From an uncultured Dehalococcoidia bacterium (GTDB taxonomy: Bacteria > Chloroflexota > Dehalococcoidia > Lucifugimonadales > UBA1127): 64,000 bases of DNA. The position numbers and the translations under genes are program-made. Of this stretch, positions 34,054 through 43,519 are shown piece after piece. The notes under the pieces were generated by a model. That model saw only the letters and a list, made by a program, of their open reading frames with translations, was not told the DNA's origin and searched no databases. Every line of letters begins with the position of its first letter. The first letter of the stretch is position 1. The stretch covers positions 2,791,856 through 2,855,855 of the forward strand of contig OX638292.1 in NCBI GenBank assembly GCA_951812285.1, written 5' to 3'.

Positions 34054-35868
34054 TTGAGGAGAGGCGTAGCGAGCAGATTCCTTCTTGCGGCTGCATTGTG
34101 CGGCGCGTTGCTGTTCGTTGGTTGCGAGAGCGAGACCCCCGCGCCCGGCACGGAGACGCAGGAGGAGATCGTCGAGCGGTTGCGCCGCAATGCCGTCCGG
34201 TTCCAGTACGACGTCGGTACTTACGGCGGGGCGATCACCTACGCCACCATCTCGGAGCCGCTGACCTTCAACCTCGTGCTGGCGAACGACGCGGGCTCGT
34301 CGGGCTACCTCAGCTACGTGTTCGAGGGCCTCACGGAGACCTCCTGGCTGGACGACTCCATCGAGCCGGCCCTCGCGGAGTCGTGGGAACACTCCGACGA
34401 CGGGCTCGAGTGGACCTTCAGCCTGCGCCGCGACGTCACCTGGCACGACGGCGAGCCGTTCACCGCGCGCGACGTTGACTTCACCTTCAACGACATCATC
34501 TACAACGACGACATCCCCACCACGGACCGCGAGGCCTTCGTCTTCAACTACATCGACGAGGCGACAGGCGAGTGGACCGAGGGGCGGATGACGGTGACGG
34601 CGCTCGACGATTACACCGTGAAGTTCGTGCTCCCCGTATCGTTCGCGCCGTTCCTCCGCTCGATGGGGTACGCCATCTACCCCGAGCACGTGCTTGGCCC
34701 GTACGTCGAGGCTGGCACGTTCGAGGAGGTCTGGGGCCTCGACACGGACCCGTCCGAGGTCATCGGCACCGGTCCCTTCACCATTGCCAGCTACGCACCC
34801 AAGGAGCGGCTCACGCTCACCCGAAACCCCAACTACTGGATGCAGGACAGGGACGGCAACAACCTCCCCTACCTGGATGAAATCGTCTACCTCCTCGTTG
34901 AAGAGCTTGAGCAGGAACTGGAGCTCTTCCAGGAGGGCGTTTCGGATGCGCACGGGGTGCTTGGCGAGGAGTACCCCACGCTCGAGCCCCTGCAGGAGGA
35001 CGGCAACTTCACTGTCTACGCGCGCGGCCCCGGCTTCGGCACCACGTTCCTTACCTTCAACGTCCATCCCGGAACGAACCCGGACGGCGAAGCCTATATG
35101 CGGTCCGAGGCGCGGGCGTGGTTTGAGAATCAGGAGTTCCGGCAGGCCGTCGCGCACAGCGTGGACAAGGACACCATCATCGAGGAAGCCCTCGGCGGCC
35201 TCGGCTACCCGCAGTGGTCGTCAATCAGCCCCGCCACGGGCGACTTCCACAACCCGGACATCCAGCGCTACGAGTACGACCTCGACGCGGCGAACGACCT
35301 GCTCGACGGCCTCGGCTGGGTCGACTCCGACGGCGACGGCGTCCGCGAGGACGGCGCGGGGGAGCCCATCTCTTTCACGATGTTGACCAACGAGGGCAAC
35401 ACCGTTCGTGAGAACGCTTCGAGCATTATCCAGCAGGGAATGCAGGCCATCGGTCTTGGCGTCGACCTGCAGCTTATCGACTTCGGAGAGCTCGTTGGGC
35501 AGTTGACGGCGACCTACGACTGGGAGACGGTCGTCATCGGCTTCACCGGCGGCCCGGACCCGTACGGCGGCATCACCTTCTGGCACAGCGACGCCGACTT
35601 CCACCTCTGGTACCCCAACCAGCCCGAGCCCGCGACGGCCTGGGAGGCCGAGATCGATGACCTGTACACCTCGGCCAGCCAGGAACTCGACCATGACGAA
35701 CGGGTGCGGATGTACCACCGGGCGCAGGAAATCGCGGCGGAGCAGGCGCCCGTCATCTTCACGGCGCTCTCGGAGCGGCTGAGCGCGGTGCGCAACGTCT
35801 TTGGCAACGTCACGCCCACGCTCTACGGGCTATGGGACGACCGCTACATCTACCGCACGGACGGCTAG
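34054..35868 (+). CDS. Peptide/nickel-type ABC transporter substrate-binding lipoprotein
   Basis: 604 residues, TTG start at 34054 with GGGGG about 9 bases upstream; the upstream GTG frame hits a stop at once. Signal peptide and lipobox FVGC. Family 5 binding-protein marks: LAESWEHSDDGLEWTFSLR, DVTWHDGEPFTARDVDFTF, and IGTGPFTIASYAPKERLTL. Family proteins bind oligopeptides, nickel or sugars. No permease or ATPase genes follow in the window, so it is an orphan binding protein here. Confidence 0.87.
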   Translation: MRRGVASRFLLAAALCGALLFVGCESETPAPGTETQEEIVERLRRNAVRFQYDVGTYGGAITYATISEPLTFNLVLANDAGSSGYLSYVFEGLTETSWLDDSIEPALAESWEHSDDGLEWTFSLRRDVTWHDGEPFTARDVDFTFNDIIYNDDIPTTDREAFVFNYIDEATGEWTEGRMTVTALDDYTVKFVLPVSFAPFLRSMGYAIYPEHVLGPYVEAGTFEEVWGLDTDPSEVIGTGPFTIASYAPKERLTLTRNPNYWMQDRDGNNLPYLDEIVYLLVEELEQELELFQEGVSDAHGVLGEEYPTLEPLQEDGNFTVYARGPGFGTTFLTFNVHPGTNPDGEAYMRSEARAWFENQEFRQAVAHSVDKDTIIEEALGGLGYPQWSSISPATGDFHNPDIQRYEYDLDAANDLLDGLGWVDSDGDGVREDGAGEPISFTMLTNEGNTVRENASSIIQQGMQAIGLGVDLQLIDFGELVGQLTATYDWETVVIGFTGGPDPYGGITFWHSDADFHLWYPNQPEPATAWEAEIDDLYTSASQELDHDERVRMYHRAQEIAAEQAPVIFTALSERLSAVRNVFGNVTPTLYGLWDDRYIYRTDG

Positions 35869-35928
35869 CTGCCCCGACCCGCTCAGACGGCGTACCCGCG
35901 CCCCGCCCCCCCAGCGCGAGCGTGGCGC

Positions 35929-36792
35929 CTATTTCTTCGCGCCGAACGGCATCGGCAGCAATTGCACCACAAACACGGCAAAGAACCCCAACCATGCCAG
36001 CGCATAGCCCGAGCCCATGGTGATATCTATACCATATCTATCCCAATCGGAGCTGCCGAACACCTCGGTGACATACAAAGGTACGCTGATGAATACCACG
36101 ATCAGCGCGAAAGCGCCCACCACTGCCACGATCGCGCAAATCAACCGGCCCATGATCTTCCCCCTGATTGCGAGGGAAAGGACCGCCCCAAGAAGCGCGA
36201 CCAAAGCCGTGAAGTAGATAGAGCCCCGGACCAGTCCATAGTCCTCAGTGTCCCGTACTTCTTCGTTGGTAAAGGCCCCTATGCCGGTATGGCTGATCTC
36301 ATCCCCGTCGGCATCTATTGACACCCACATTGGGAGAAACATTGCCAGTACGAACACGAACAGCGCCGCTGATATATAGACCCTGAGCAGCGGAATTGTC
36401 CGTCTGGTCTGGCTGCCGGCCTGACCCGACGCGCTCGCGACGGCCTCGCCGCCCGCACTGGTGCCGTCGTCCGCGCTGGAGTCGCCGCCCGACTCGGCTG
36501 GCGCGCTCGCCCCGGCCGAGTCGACGGTGCGCGCGCCGCTGGCAGACTCCGGCAGGTTCAGCCATCCCTTCTCACTGGCGTATGCGATCCCTCCCGCTAT
36601 CGCGATCGCAAGGCCGCCCAGGATGCCCAACAAGCCGATCAGCTCGAGTAACAGTTCAATGAGGCTGGACGCGAAGTCGCTGCGAACTATGGACCCCACG
36701 ACAATCACCCCAAGGCCAATGACAACCAGCCCCAGGTCGCCAAGCTTGTCACGGAGTGGGTTGTACCGCCGAAGCATTCCCAGTATTTCCAC
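35929..36792 (-). CDS. Polytopic membrane protein, unknown
   Basis: 287 residues. GTG at 36792 is chosen because GGGGAGGAAGG lies directly upstream and the longer N-terminus is Cys/Arg-rich and unlike protein. Two N-terminal helices, a Ser/Ala/Asp/Gly-rich linker (about 85-130), then four helices. No family recognised; domain pattern suggests a small stress- or envelope-associated protein, which is only a guess. Confidence 0.6.
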   Translation of the reverse strand: MEILGMLRRYNPLRDKLGDLGLVVIGLGVIVVGSIVRSDFASSLIELLLELIGLLGILGGLAIAIAGGIAYASEKGWLNLPESASGARTVDSAGASAPAESGGDSSADDGTSAGGEAVASASGQAGSQTRRTIPLLRVYISAALFVFVLAMFLPMWVSIDADGDEISHTGIGAFTNEEVRDTEDYGLVRGSIYFTALVALLGAVLSLAIRGKIMGRLICAIVAVVGAFALIVVFISVPLYVTEVFGSSDWDRYGIDITMGSGYALAWLGFFAVFVVQLLPMPFGAKK

Positions 36793-37352
36793 AGCCTTCC
36801 TCCCCTCACATGCCCTGCGTCCAAGAGGGCCCCGGCGCGCAGGACATTCGGCTCCATCCCGGCATACAGTCGAACGGTGTCGGCATTTTACCACCATTTG
36901 CGAAAAAAACAGAAGAGACCTCAATTTCATCCGTTTCCGCTAGCATGAACACAGCAAGAAAGCCGTTTACAGTGCCAGACCGAATACTTGTTGAGAGTTC
37001 TTAATCTTGGCAAGCATTCCGGGCGTAATACGACCGTGTCAATACTCCGTCCCAATACACGACATCGCCGGGCTGGTACGAATAGCCTACAAAGAGCGAC
37101 CGGCCCACGGAGACCATGTCACCCTACCTGCGAAACGTTGGCATAAGGTCCATTGCGGTCTCTTTCCGCTTGACGCTTATGACATATCAGGACTAGGCTC
37201 CGCGAAAGCTGGTAGGCAAGTCTCACTCGCATGTTGCCAGAGCGCCGCCCGCCCCACAGTGCGCCGCCGGCTCCTCCCACCTCCTTGCGCGTCGAGAGGC
37301 TGGGGCCTGGGTGGCCCCTCCTACATCTGACCAACGACTAGGAGGAACGGAT
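36793..37352. other. Divergent intergenic stretch, no gene seen
   Basis: 560 bases between the membrane protein start and the first RCC1-cluster gene. Composition is noticeably more AT-rich near 36890-37010 (A-run at 36903-36910). No open frame with a ribosome site and family match; promoters for both flanking genes must lie here but none is convincing by eye. Confidence 0.5.
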
Positions 37353-38477
37353 ATGAAAGCCCGCTTCCGACTCTTTCTCGTCATCGCAATTGTGGTCCTG
37401 GCCTTTCCAGCGCTTGTTCCGGCCTGCGATGGAGGGGAACCGGCACGCTCCACCTCGTCCGATGATTCTCGACCGACAGAGGACGCCGCAACCAGCGACG
37501 CCGGTGAAGACGACGGGGCAGCAGAAGCGCCGTCGGTGGGGCTGGGGTCCATCGGGTTGAGCGGTGACACGGCCGGCGACGGGGATGGCGTGCTCGTGGC
37601 AGCAGCAACGGCGGCGCCGACCGCGACCGCGGAGGCCGGCAGCGGGGAAGGCGTGCTCGTGGCAGTACCAACGTCGACACCGACCGAAACAGGATCAGGG
37701 TTCACCTCCGTCAGCGCGGGGGAAACCCACACATGCGGTTTGCGGGCGGACGGCTCTATCGCCTGCTGGGGGGACGATCTCCGGGGCCAGGCCACCCCGC
37801 CGCAGGGGCAGTTCGCCTCCGTCAGTGCCAGCTTCCAACACACCTGTGGTTTGAGGGTGGATGGCACTGTCGCCTGTTGGGGGGGCAACGACTATGACCA
37901 ATCCACGCAGCCGGATGGGGAGTTCGCCTCCGTCAGTGCGGGGGGTGTCCACACCTGTGGCGTGAGGTTGGATGGCTCCGTCGCCTGCTGGGGACTCGAT
38001 GAAGATGGACGAGCCTCGCCGCCGGAGGGGGAGTTCGCCTCCGTCAGCGCGGGGGGGTTCCACACCTGTGGCGTGAGGTTGGATGGCTCCGTCGCCTGCT
38101 GGGGAGTCGATGAAGATGGACGGGCCTCGCCGCCGGAGGGGGAGTTCGCCTCCGTCAGCGCGGGTGGGGGACACACCTGCGGAGTGAGGGTGGACGGCTC
38201 CGTCGCCTGCTGGGGGTACGGTTCTTTTCGCCAGTCTAGGGCGCCGGAGGGCGAGTTCGCCTCCATCAGCGCGGGGGTGAGCCACACCTGCGGTTTGAGG
38301 GTGGACGGCTCCGTCACCTGCTGGGGCTACTATCGTGATGGCCAGGCCACGCCGCCGGCGGGCGAGTTCGTCTCCATCAGCGCGGGGAACTACCACTCCT
38401 GTGGCGTGAAGATGGACGGCTCCATCGCCTGCTGGGGGAGGAATGATGATGGCCAGGCCATCCCGCCGGAGGGGTAG
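37353..38477 (+). CDS. RCC1-repeat lipoprotein A (seven identical-length blades)
   Basis: 374 residues, AGGAGGAA before ATG 37353. Leader MKARFRLFLVIAIVVLAF with lipobox VPAC, then an acidic Ser/Thr linker (ARSTSSDDSRPTEDAATS) and a Thr-rich stalk. From 37695 seven blades of exactly 37 residues (111 bases each) run to the stop: GEFASVSAGG.HTCGVR.DGSVACWG pattern, like BLIP-II-type RCC1 propellers. Blades 3 and 4 are nearly identical in DNA, a recent duplication. Surface-exposed propeller; ligand unknown. First of three tandem genes with the same leader. Confidence 0.88.
   Translation: MKARFRLFLVIAIVVLAFPALVPACDGGEPARSTSSDDSRPTEDAATSDAGEDDGAAEAPSVGLGSIGLSGDTAGDGDGVLVAAATAAPTATAEAGSGEGVLVAVPTSTPTETGSGFTSVSAGETHTCGLRADGSIACWGDDLRGQATPPQGQFASVSASFQHTCGLRVDGTVACWGGNDYDQSTQPDGEFASVSAGGVHTCGVRLDGSVACWGLDEDGRASPPEGEFASVSAGGFHTCGVRLDGSVACWGVDEDGRASPPEGEFASVSAGGGHTCGVRVDGSVACWGYGSFRQSRAPEGEFASISAGVSHTCGLRVDGSVTCWGYYRDGQATPPAGEFVSISAGNYHSCGVKMDGSIACWGRNDDGQAIPPEG
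37695..38471 (+). repeat. Seven tandem 111-bp RCC1 blade repeats
   Basis: Seven uninterrupted 37-codon units ending one codon before the stop. Units 3 (37917-38027) and 4 (38028-38138) differ at only a few bases. Confidence 0.9.
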
Positions 38478-38521
38478 TTCGCCAACGTCAGCGCGGGGGG
38501 AACATTGCAGGAGGAACGGAC

Positions 38522-39757
<1,236 letters not shown>

Positions 39758-39801
39758 TTCGCCTCCGTCAGCGCGGGGGGAACATTGCAGGAGGAACGGA
39801 C

Positions 39802-40479
39802 ATGAAAGCCCACTCCCGCCTCTTTCTGTTCATCGCCATTCTGGCACTGACTCTTCCGGCGCTGATGCCAGCATGCGATGCAGGGGAACCGGCACGCTCG
39901 ACCTCGTCCGATGATTCTCGACCGGCAAAGGACGCCGCAACCGGCGACGCCGGTGAAGACGACGCGGGAGCAGAAACGCCGTCAGTGGGGTTAGGGTCCG
40001 TCGGGTTGAGCGGCGGCACAAACGCCTCTGGTGGGGTAACGGCTACCGCTGAGTCCCAGGCCACGTCCACGCCTCCGCTTGCGAACATATCGGCCGAAAC
40101 GGACTGGGAGGCGCTTGTGGCATTCTACAACGCCACGGGCGGCCCCAACTGGAAGAATAGCGAAAACTGGCTGAGCGACACTCCGATCGGTGAATGGGAA
40201 GGCGTCGCCACCGGCGACAACGGTCGAGTCATTGCGCTGGCCCTCGCCAACAACGAGTTGGGCGGTGAGGTGCCGCCGGAGTTGGGCGGCCAAGCCAACC
40301 TGCAAAGGATGGCCCTCAACAACAACGAGTTGAGCGGGGAGGTACCGCCGGAGTTGGGCAGCCTCACCAATCTGACAAACCTGGTGCTCAACGACAACCA
40401 GTTGAGCGGGTGCATACCAAGCAGTTTGCGAGGTCAATTGAGATTCTTCCGAGGGGATGACTTGCAGTTCTGCCCGTGA
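39802..40479 (+). CDS. LRR lipoprotein with the same leader as the RCC1 pair
   Basis: 225 residues from ATG 39802, with the same CAGGAGGAACGGAC ribosome site. Leader, lipobox (MPAC) and linker (ARSTSSDDSRPAKDAATGDA) match genes A and B, but the ectodomain is a plant-type LRR: cap TDWEALVAFYNATGGPNW, block WLSDTPIGEWEGV, then four LRRs and a Cys-containing C-cap (LSGCIPSSLRGQL, ending DLQFCP). Shows domain replacement behind a conserved secretion module. Small compared with the other LRR proteins in the window. Confidence 0.86.
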   Translation: MKAHSRLFLFIAILALTLPALMPACDAGEPARSTSSDDSRPAKDAATGDAGEDDAGAETPSVGLGSVGLSGGTNASGGVTATAESQATSTPPLANISAETDWEALVAFYNATGGPNWKNSENWLSDTPIGEWEGVATGDNGRVIALALANNELGGEVPPELGGQANLQRMALNNNELSGEVPPELGSLTNLTNLVLNDNQLSGCIPSSLRGQLRFFRGDDLQFCP

Positions 40480-40671
40480 GGCCCCGGCGCGCCCTGACCT
40501 CAACCGGGTGGAAACGAGCCACTGAGTGCCTCGGGCCTTCCGCTGGTCGCTCTGACCAGACCAAAGGACATTGGCGCTGTGCACGAAATTGATCGCTCGT
40601 GGGAATGACAGCCTTTGCCCCCGGCTGCGCGGCTCGCTGTATGGGCCGTTAGTGTGCCTCGCGGCGGGTCC

Positions 40672-40697
40672 GCCTCCCGGCAACAGCGCCGGGAGGC
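40672..40697. repeat. 10-bp perfect hairpin in the gap before the SRP RNA
   Basis: GCCTCCCGGC / GCCGGGAGGC with loop AACAGC. The upstream GTGCCTC could alternatively pair with GAGGCAC at the 3' side. No T tract on either strand. The rest of 40480-40848 holds no gene I can support. Confidence 0.5.
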
Positions 40698-40848
40698 ACG
40701 CTCTTGCGAGTCATGGCCAGGCTGGCGCCGGCCGGTAGAGTGCATGGCCAATAGTTCGACCACCCCCGGCGGCCGCGAAACGGGTCCCATGGGCCTCATC
40801 CCCTGCCGGGGCGGCCGCTCTCGGGGGGGAAGGAGGTTCGAGCCCCAT

Positions 40849-40877
40849 TTGACACCCCTACCCTGCCGCCATACGAT
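40849..40877 (+). promoter_or_regulatory. Promoter of the SRP RNA
   Basis: TTGACA (40849-40854), 17-base spacer, TACGAT (40872-40877). The RNA 5' end predicted from pairing (40886) is 8 bases further, an ideal distance. Confidence 0.82.
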
Positions 40878-40885
40878 TGAAATGG

Positions 40886-41148
40886 CCGTGCTAGATGGGG
40901 AGCTGGCGGTGCCTTGTACCCGCAATCCGCCACAGCGGGGTCGAATTCCTCCCCAAGGTCTGGCCTTGCGGCCTCTGCCTGTTCAGAGTGGCGTTGAGGG
41001 CCGGGACCCGCGCGACGGACGCCCGTGAACCCCGCCAGGCCCGGAAGGGAGCAACGGTAAGCGGAAACGCCGGGCGCCGCGGGGCCACCTGGCCTGAGTC
41101 GCGAAGGCGGGTACGCTGAGGGGTCCACGATCGACGGGAGGTGCACGG
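40886..41148 (+). ncRNA. ffs: Signal recognition particle RNA, large bacterial type
   Basis: About 263 bases. The apical domain CCAGGCCCGGAAGGGAGCAA followed by CGGTAAGCG is the Ffh-binding hallmark. The 5' part GGGGAGCTGGCGGTGCC with TACCCGCAATCCGC resembles the Alu domain of long SRP RNAs, and the ends CCGTGC and GCACGG pair, which sets the boundaries. Small 4.5S-type RNAs lack this 5' domain. Targets membrane and exported proteins co-translationally with Ffh. Followed by rsmA. Confidence 0.9.
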
Positions 41149-41194
41149 TCCTCCACCAAGTTTCCACCCCCACCCCAAGGCCGTGGGAGCAGCC

Positions 41195-42082
41195 ATGAGC
41201 CTTCCCGCACAGCCGCGCGCCGCGACCGGCGCTGCAACCGCATTGCCGACTGCCGCCGGACGACTGCTCGGCGGCATGGGCCTGCAGCCCCGCAAGGGCC
41301 TCGGCCAGCACTTCCTCGTTTCACCCAGCGTCCTCGAGCGCATCGCCGACGCCGCCGACGTCGCCCCCGCCGACACCGTCGTCGAGGTCGGCCCCGGTCT
41401 CGGCGCGCTGACCGAGGTTCTCGCCCGCCGCGCCGGGCGCGTCGTCGCCCTTGAGCTCGACGCCGCCCTCTGCGAGGCGCTGCAATCGCACTTCGCCGAC
41501 CATCCCCATGTGCAGGTCATCCACGCCGACGCCCTCGAGACCCCGCTCGACGCCCTCGTGCCTGCCAGCGAGCCCTATAAGATGGTCGCCAACCTCCCCT
41601 ACTACGCCGCAACCGCCATCATCCGCCGCTTCCTCGAGACCGCACACAAGCCGAGCGTCGTCGTCGCGACGGTGCAGCGCGAGGTCGCGCAGGGCATGGC
41701 GGCGCCGGAGGGCAAGCGCGGCCTGTTGGGCGTCGCGACGCAGTTCTATGGCAGCCCCCGCATCGCCTTCGCGGTGCGCCCCGGCTCCTTCCACCCGCCG
41801 CCCAAAGTGACCTCCGCCGTCGTCCGCATCGACGTTCACCCGTCGCCGCCCGTCGCCGTGCCGTCGGAGGCCGCCTTCTTCGCGCTGGTGCGGGCCGGGT
41901 TCGCCGCCCCGAGGAAGCAGATCCGCGGCGGCCTCGCCAACGCGCTGCGGCTACCGTCGACTGAGGTGGAGCGTGCGCTGACGTCCTGCGGCGTCGACCC
42001 CACGCGGCGCGCCGAGACGCTGTCGCTGGAGGAGTGGGCGGCCCTCTGCCGCGCTGGTACGGAGGCCGGATGGAGCCTCTGA
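41195..42082 (+). CDS. rsmA: 16S rRNA dimethyladenosine transferase RsmA (KsgA)
   Basis: 295 residues from ATG 41195 (GGGAGC upstream). Motifs: KGLGQHFLVSPSVLERI, SAM loop VVEVGPGLGALTEVL, and catalytic NLPYYAATAIIRR. Dimethylates two adjacent adenines near the 3' end of 16S rRNA during 30S maturation. An N-terminal extension of about 30 residues precedes the usual start of homology. Overlaps ispE by 13 bases. Confidence 0.94.
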   Translation: MSLPAQPRAATGAATALPTAAGRLLGGMGLQPRKGLGQHFLVSPSVLERIADAADVAPADTVVEVGPGLGALTEVLARRAGRVVALELDAALCEALQSHFADHPHVQVIHADALETPLDALVPASEPYKMVANLPYYAATAIIRRFLETAHKPSVVVATVQREVAQGMAAPEGKRGLLGVATQFYGSPRIAFAVRPGSFHPPPKVTSAVVRIDVHPSPPVAVPSEAAFFALVRAGFAAPRKQIRGGLANALRLPSTEVERALTSCGVDPTRRAETLSLEEWAALCRAGTEAGWSL

Positions 42083-42936
42083 GCCGGCGGGCCTACGCCA
42101 AGCTCAACCTCGGCCTAGAGGTCGTGGGCCGCCGCGACGACGGCTACCACGACCTGGTCACCGTCTTCCAGACCGTCAGCCTCTACGACCATCTCACCGC
42201 GACGCCCGCTGCCGCTCTGTCCATCCGCTGCAAGAACCCCGCCCTCACCGGCCGCCACAACCTCGTCTGGCAGGCCGCCGAGCTCCTGCGCGAGGGCTCC
42301 GGCTCCGAGCAGGGCGCGACGATCGGCCTCGTGAAGACGATTCCCGTCTCCGCGGGCCTCGGCGGCGGCAGCAGCGACGCCGCGTCCGCGCTTGCGCTGC
42401 TCGACCGGCTGTGGGAGCTCGACTGGCAGGAGGAGCGGCTCGCCTATGCCGCCGGACGCCTCGGGTCTGACGTCCCCTTCTTCCTGCGCGGCGGCGCCGC
42501 TCTCGCCCGTGGCCGCGGTGATCAATTGGAGCACCTGCCGACGCCGCCCGAACAGTGGTTCCTTCTGCTGATGCCCAACATCCGCATGCCCGGCAAGACC
42601 CCCGCCCTCTACCGCCGCCTGCGACCTGCCGATTTTTCCGACGGCTCGACGACGGAGGCGCTGGCAGAGTCGCTGCGGGACGGCGCGCCGCTGGAGGAGG
42701 CGAGCATGGTCAACAACTTCGAGCGCGCCGCCTCGGAGACGTTCCAGGGGTTGCAGCGCTTTCGCGACGCACTAGAACACGCGGCCGGCCACCCCGCGCA
42801 CCTCTCGGGCAGCGGCCCCAGCCTCTTCGCTCGCGTCAACAGCAACGCCGACGGTGTCGAGGGACTGGAGGAGCTGCGAACCCTGGGCTTCAACGCGGCC
42901 CTCGTCCGCGCCGTCGACGGCGCGGAGCAGTCGTAA
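42070..42936 (+). CDS. ispE: 4-diphosphocytidyl-2-C-methyl-D-erythritol kinase
   Basis: 288 residues from ATG 42070 with GGAGG 4 bases upstream. GHMP kinase marks: AYAKLNLGLEVVGRRDDGYH at the N-terminus, the ATP loop IPVSAGLGGGSSDAASAL, and LSGSGPSLFA near the C-terminus. Fourth step of the non-mevalonate isoprenoid pathway. Overlaps both neighbours, so translationally coupled. Confidence 0.94.
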   Translation: MEPLSRRAYAKLNLGLEVVGRRDDGYHDLVTVFQTVSLYDHLTATPAAALSIRCKNPALTGRHNLVWQAAELLREGSGSEQGATIGLVKTIPVSAGLGGGSSDAASALALLDRLWELDWQEERLAYAAGRLGSDVPFFLRGGAALARGRGDQLEHLPTPPEQWFLLLMPNIRMPGKTPALYRRLRPADFSDGSTTEALAESLRDGAPLEEASMVNNFERAASETFQGLQRFRDALEHAAGHPAHLSGSGPSLFARVNSNADGVEGLEELRTLGFNAALVRAVDGAEQS

Positions 42937-43352
42937 TGCATCCGATACTCGCGGGGGTTATCAGCGGCGCCATCATGGGCCTCGGCTTCGACGTGCTCAC
43001 CATCATGGCGATGCGGCGCCTCCGCGGCGACGACGCTCCGGAGTGGCTGAAGGCGGCCCTGCGCCAGCAGAGCTTTTTCAAGCTGGTCGCGCCCATGGCC
43101 CTCTTCACGCACTCGGCGTGGACGCTCGCCGGCCTCATCACCGGAGCTGTGTACTGGCTCCTCCACAGCGAGGACACCACGAGTGGCCTCGGCAGTCCCT
43201 TCCTCTGGTACACCCTCGCCGTCCTCGCCTTGTCCGCCGTCTACTTCCTCTTGACTGCGGCGGCCGGCGGTCGCATCCGAGGCTGGATGCTCCCCTCGCC
43301 CGTGCTCTTCGCCATCACCTTCGGCTGGCTCCTCCCCAACCTCGCGGGGTAG
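42936..43352 (+). CDS. Small membrane protein, unknown
   Basis: 138 residues; its ATG shares bases with the ispE stop (TAATG). About four hydrophobic helices (1-25, 50-70, 85-103, 112-132) and a charged loop RRLRGDDAPEWLKAAL. No family recognised. Tight coupling to ispE suggests co-expression. Confidence 0.7.
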   Translation: MHPILAGVISGAIMGLGFDVLTIMAMRRLRGDDAPEWLKAALRQQSFFKLVAPMALFTHSAWTLAGLITGAVYWLLHSEDTTSGLGSPFLWYTLAVLALSAVYFLLTAAAGGRIRGWMLPSPVLFAITFGWLLPNLAG

Positions 43353-43384
43353 GCGTCCGAGGCGATTCCATTGGACACCTCTGT

Positions 43385-43454
43385 GGACAATGTCCACTTG
43401 CATGTCTCAAAATGTTAGCTATAGCCGCTATCTATCAGAAACTGGACAGTGTCC
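43385..43454. promoter_or_regulatory. Two GGACANTGTCC palindromes upstream of aspS
   Basis: GGACAATGTCC (43385-43395, within the longer GTGGACAATGTCCAC) and GGACAGTGTCC (43444-43454) are 59 bases apart centre to centre in the gap before aspS. They look like paired operator sites; the regulator is unknown. Confidence 0.4.
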
Positions 43455-43519
43455 GCTTTTGCGCAGTCCGTTCCCCACGCTTGTGGCTGCGTCGCGCTAT
43501 GCGCAGGAAGGAATCCTAA

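Noticed and set aside
40831..40847. T-arm-like GGTTCGAGCCCC suggesting a tRNA, possibly tRNA-Sec
   Set aside because: No matching acceptor, D arm or anticodon arm can be built upstream, and the SRP promoter begins immediately after.
43353..43519. T-box leader before aspS
   Set aside because: No TGGNACCGCG-type box, specifier stem or terminator seen.
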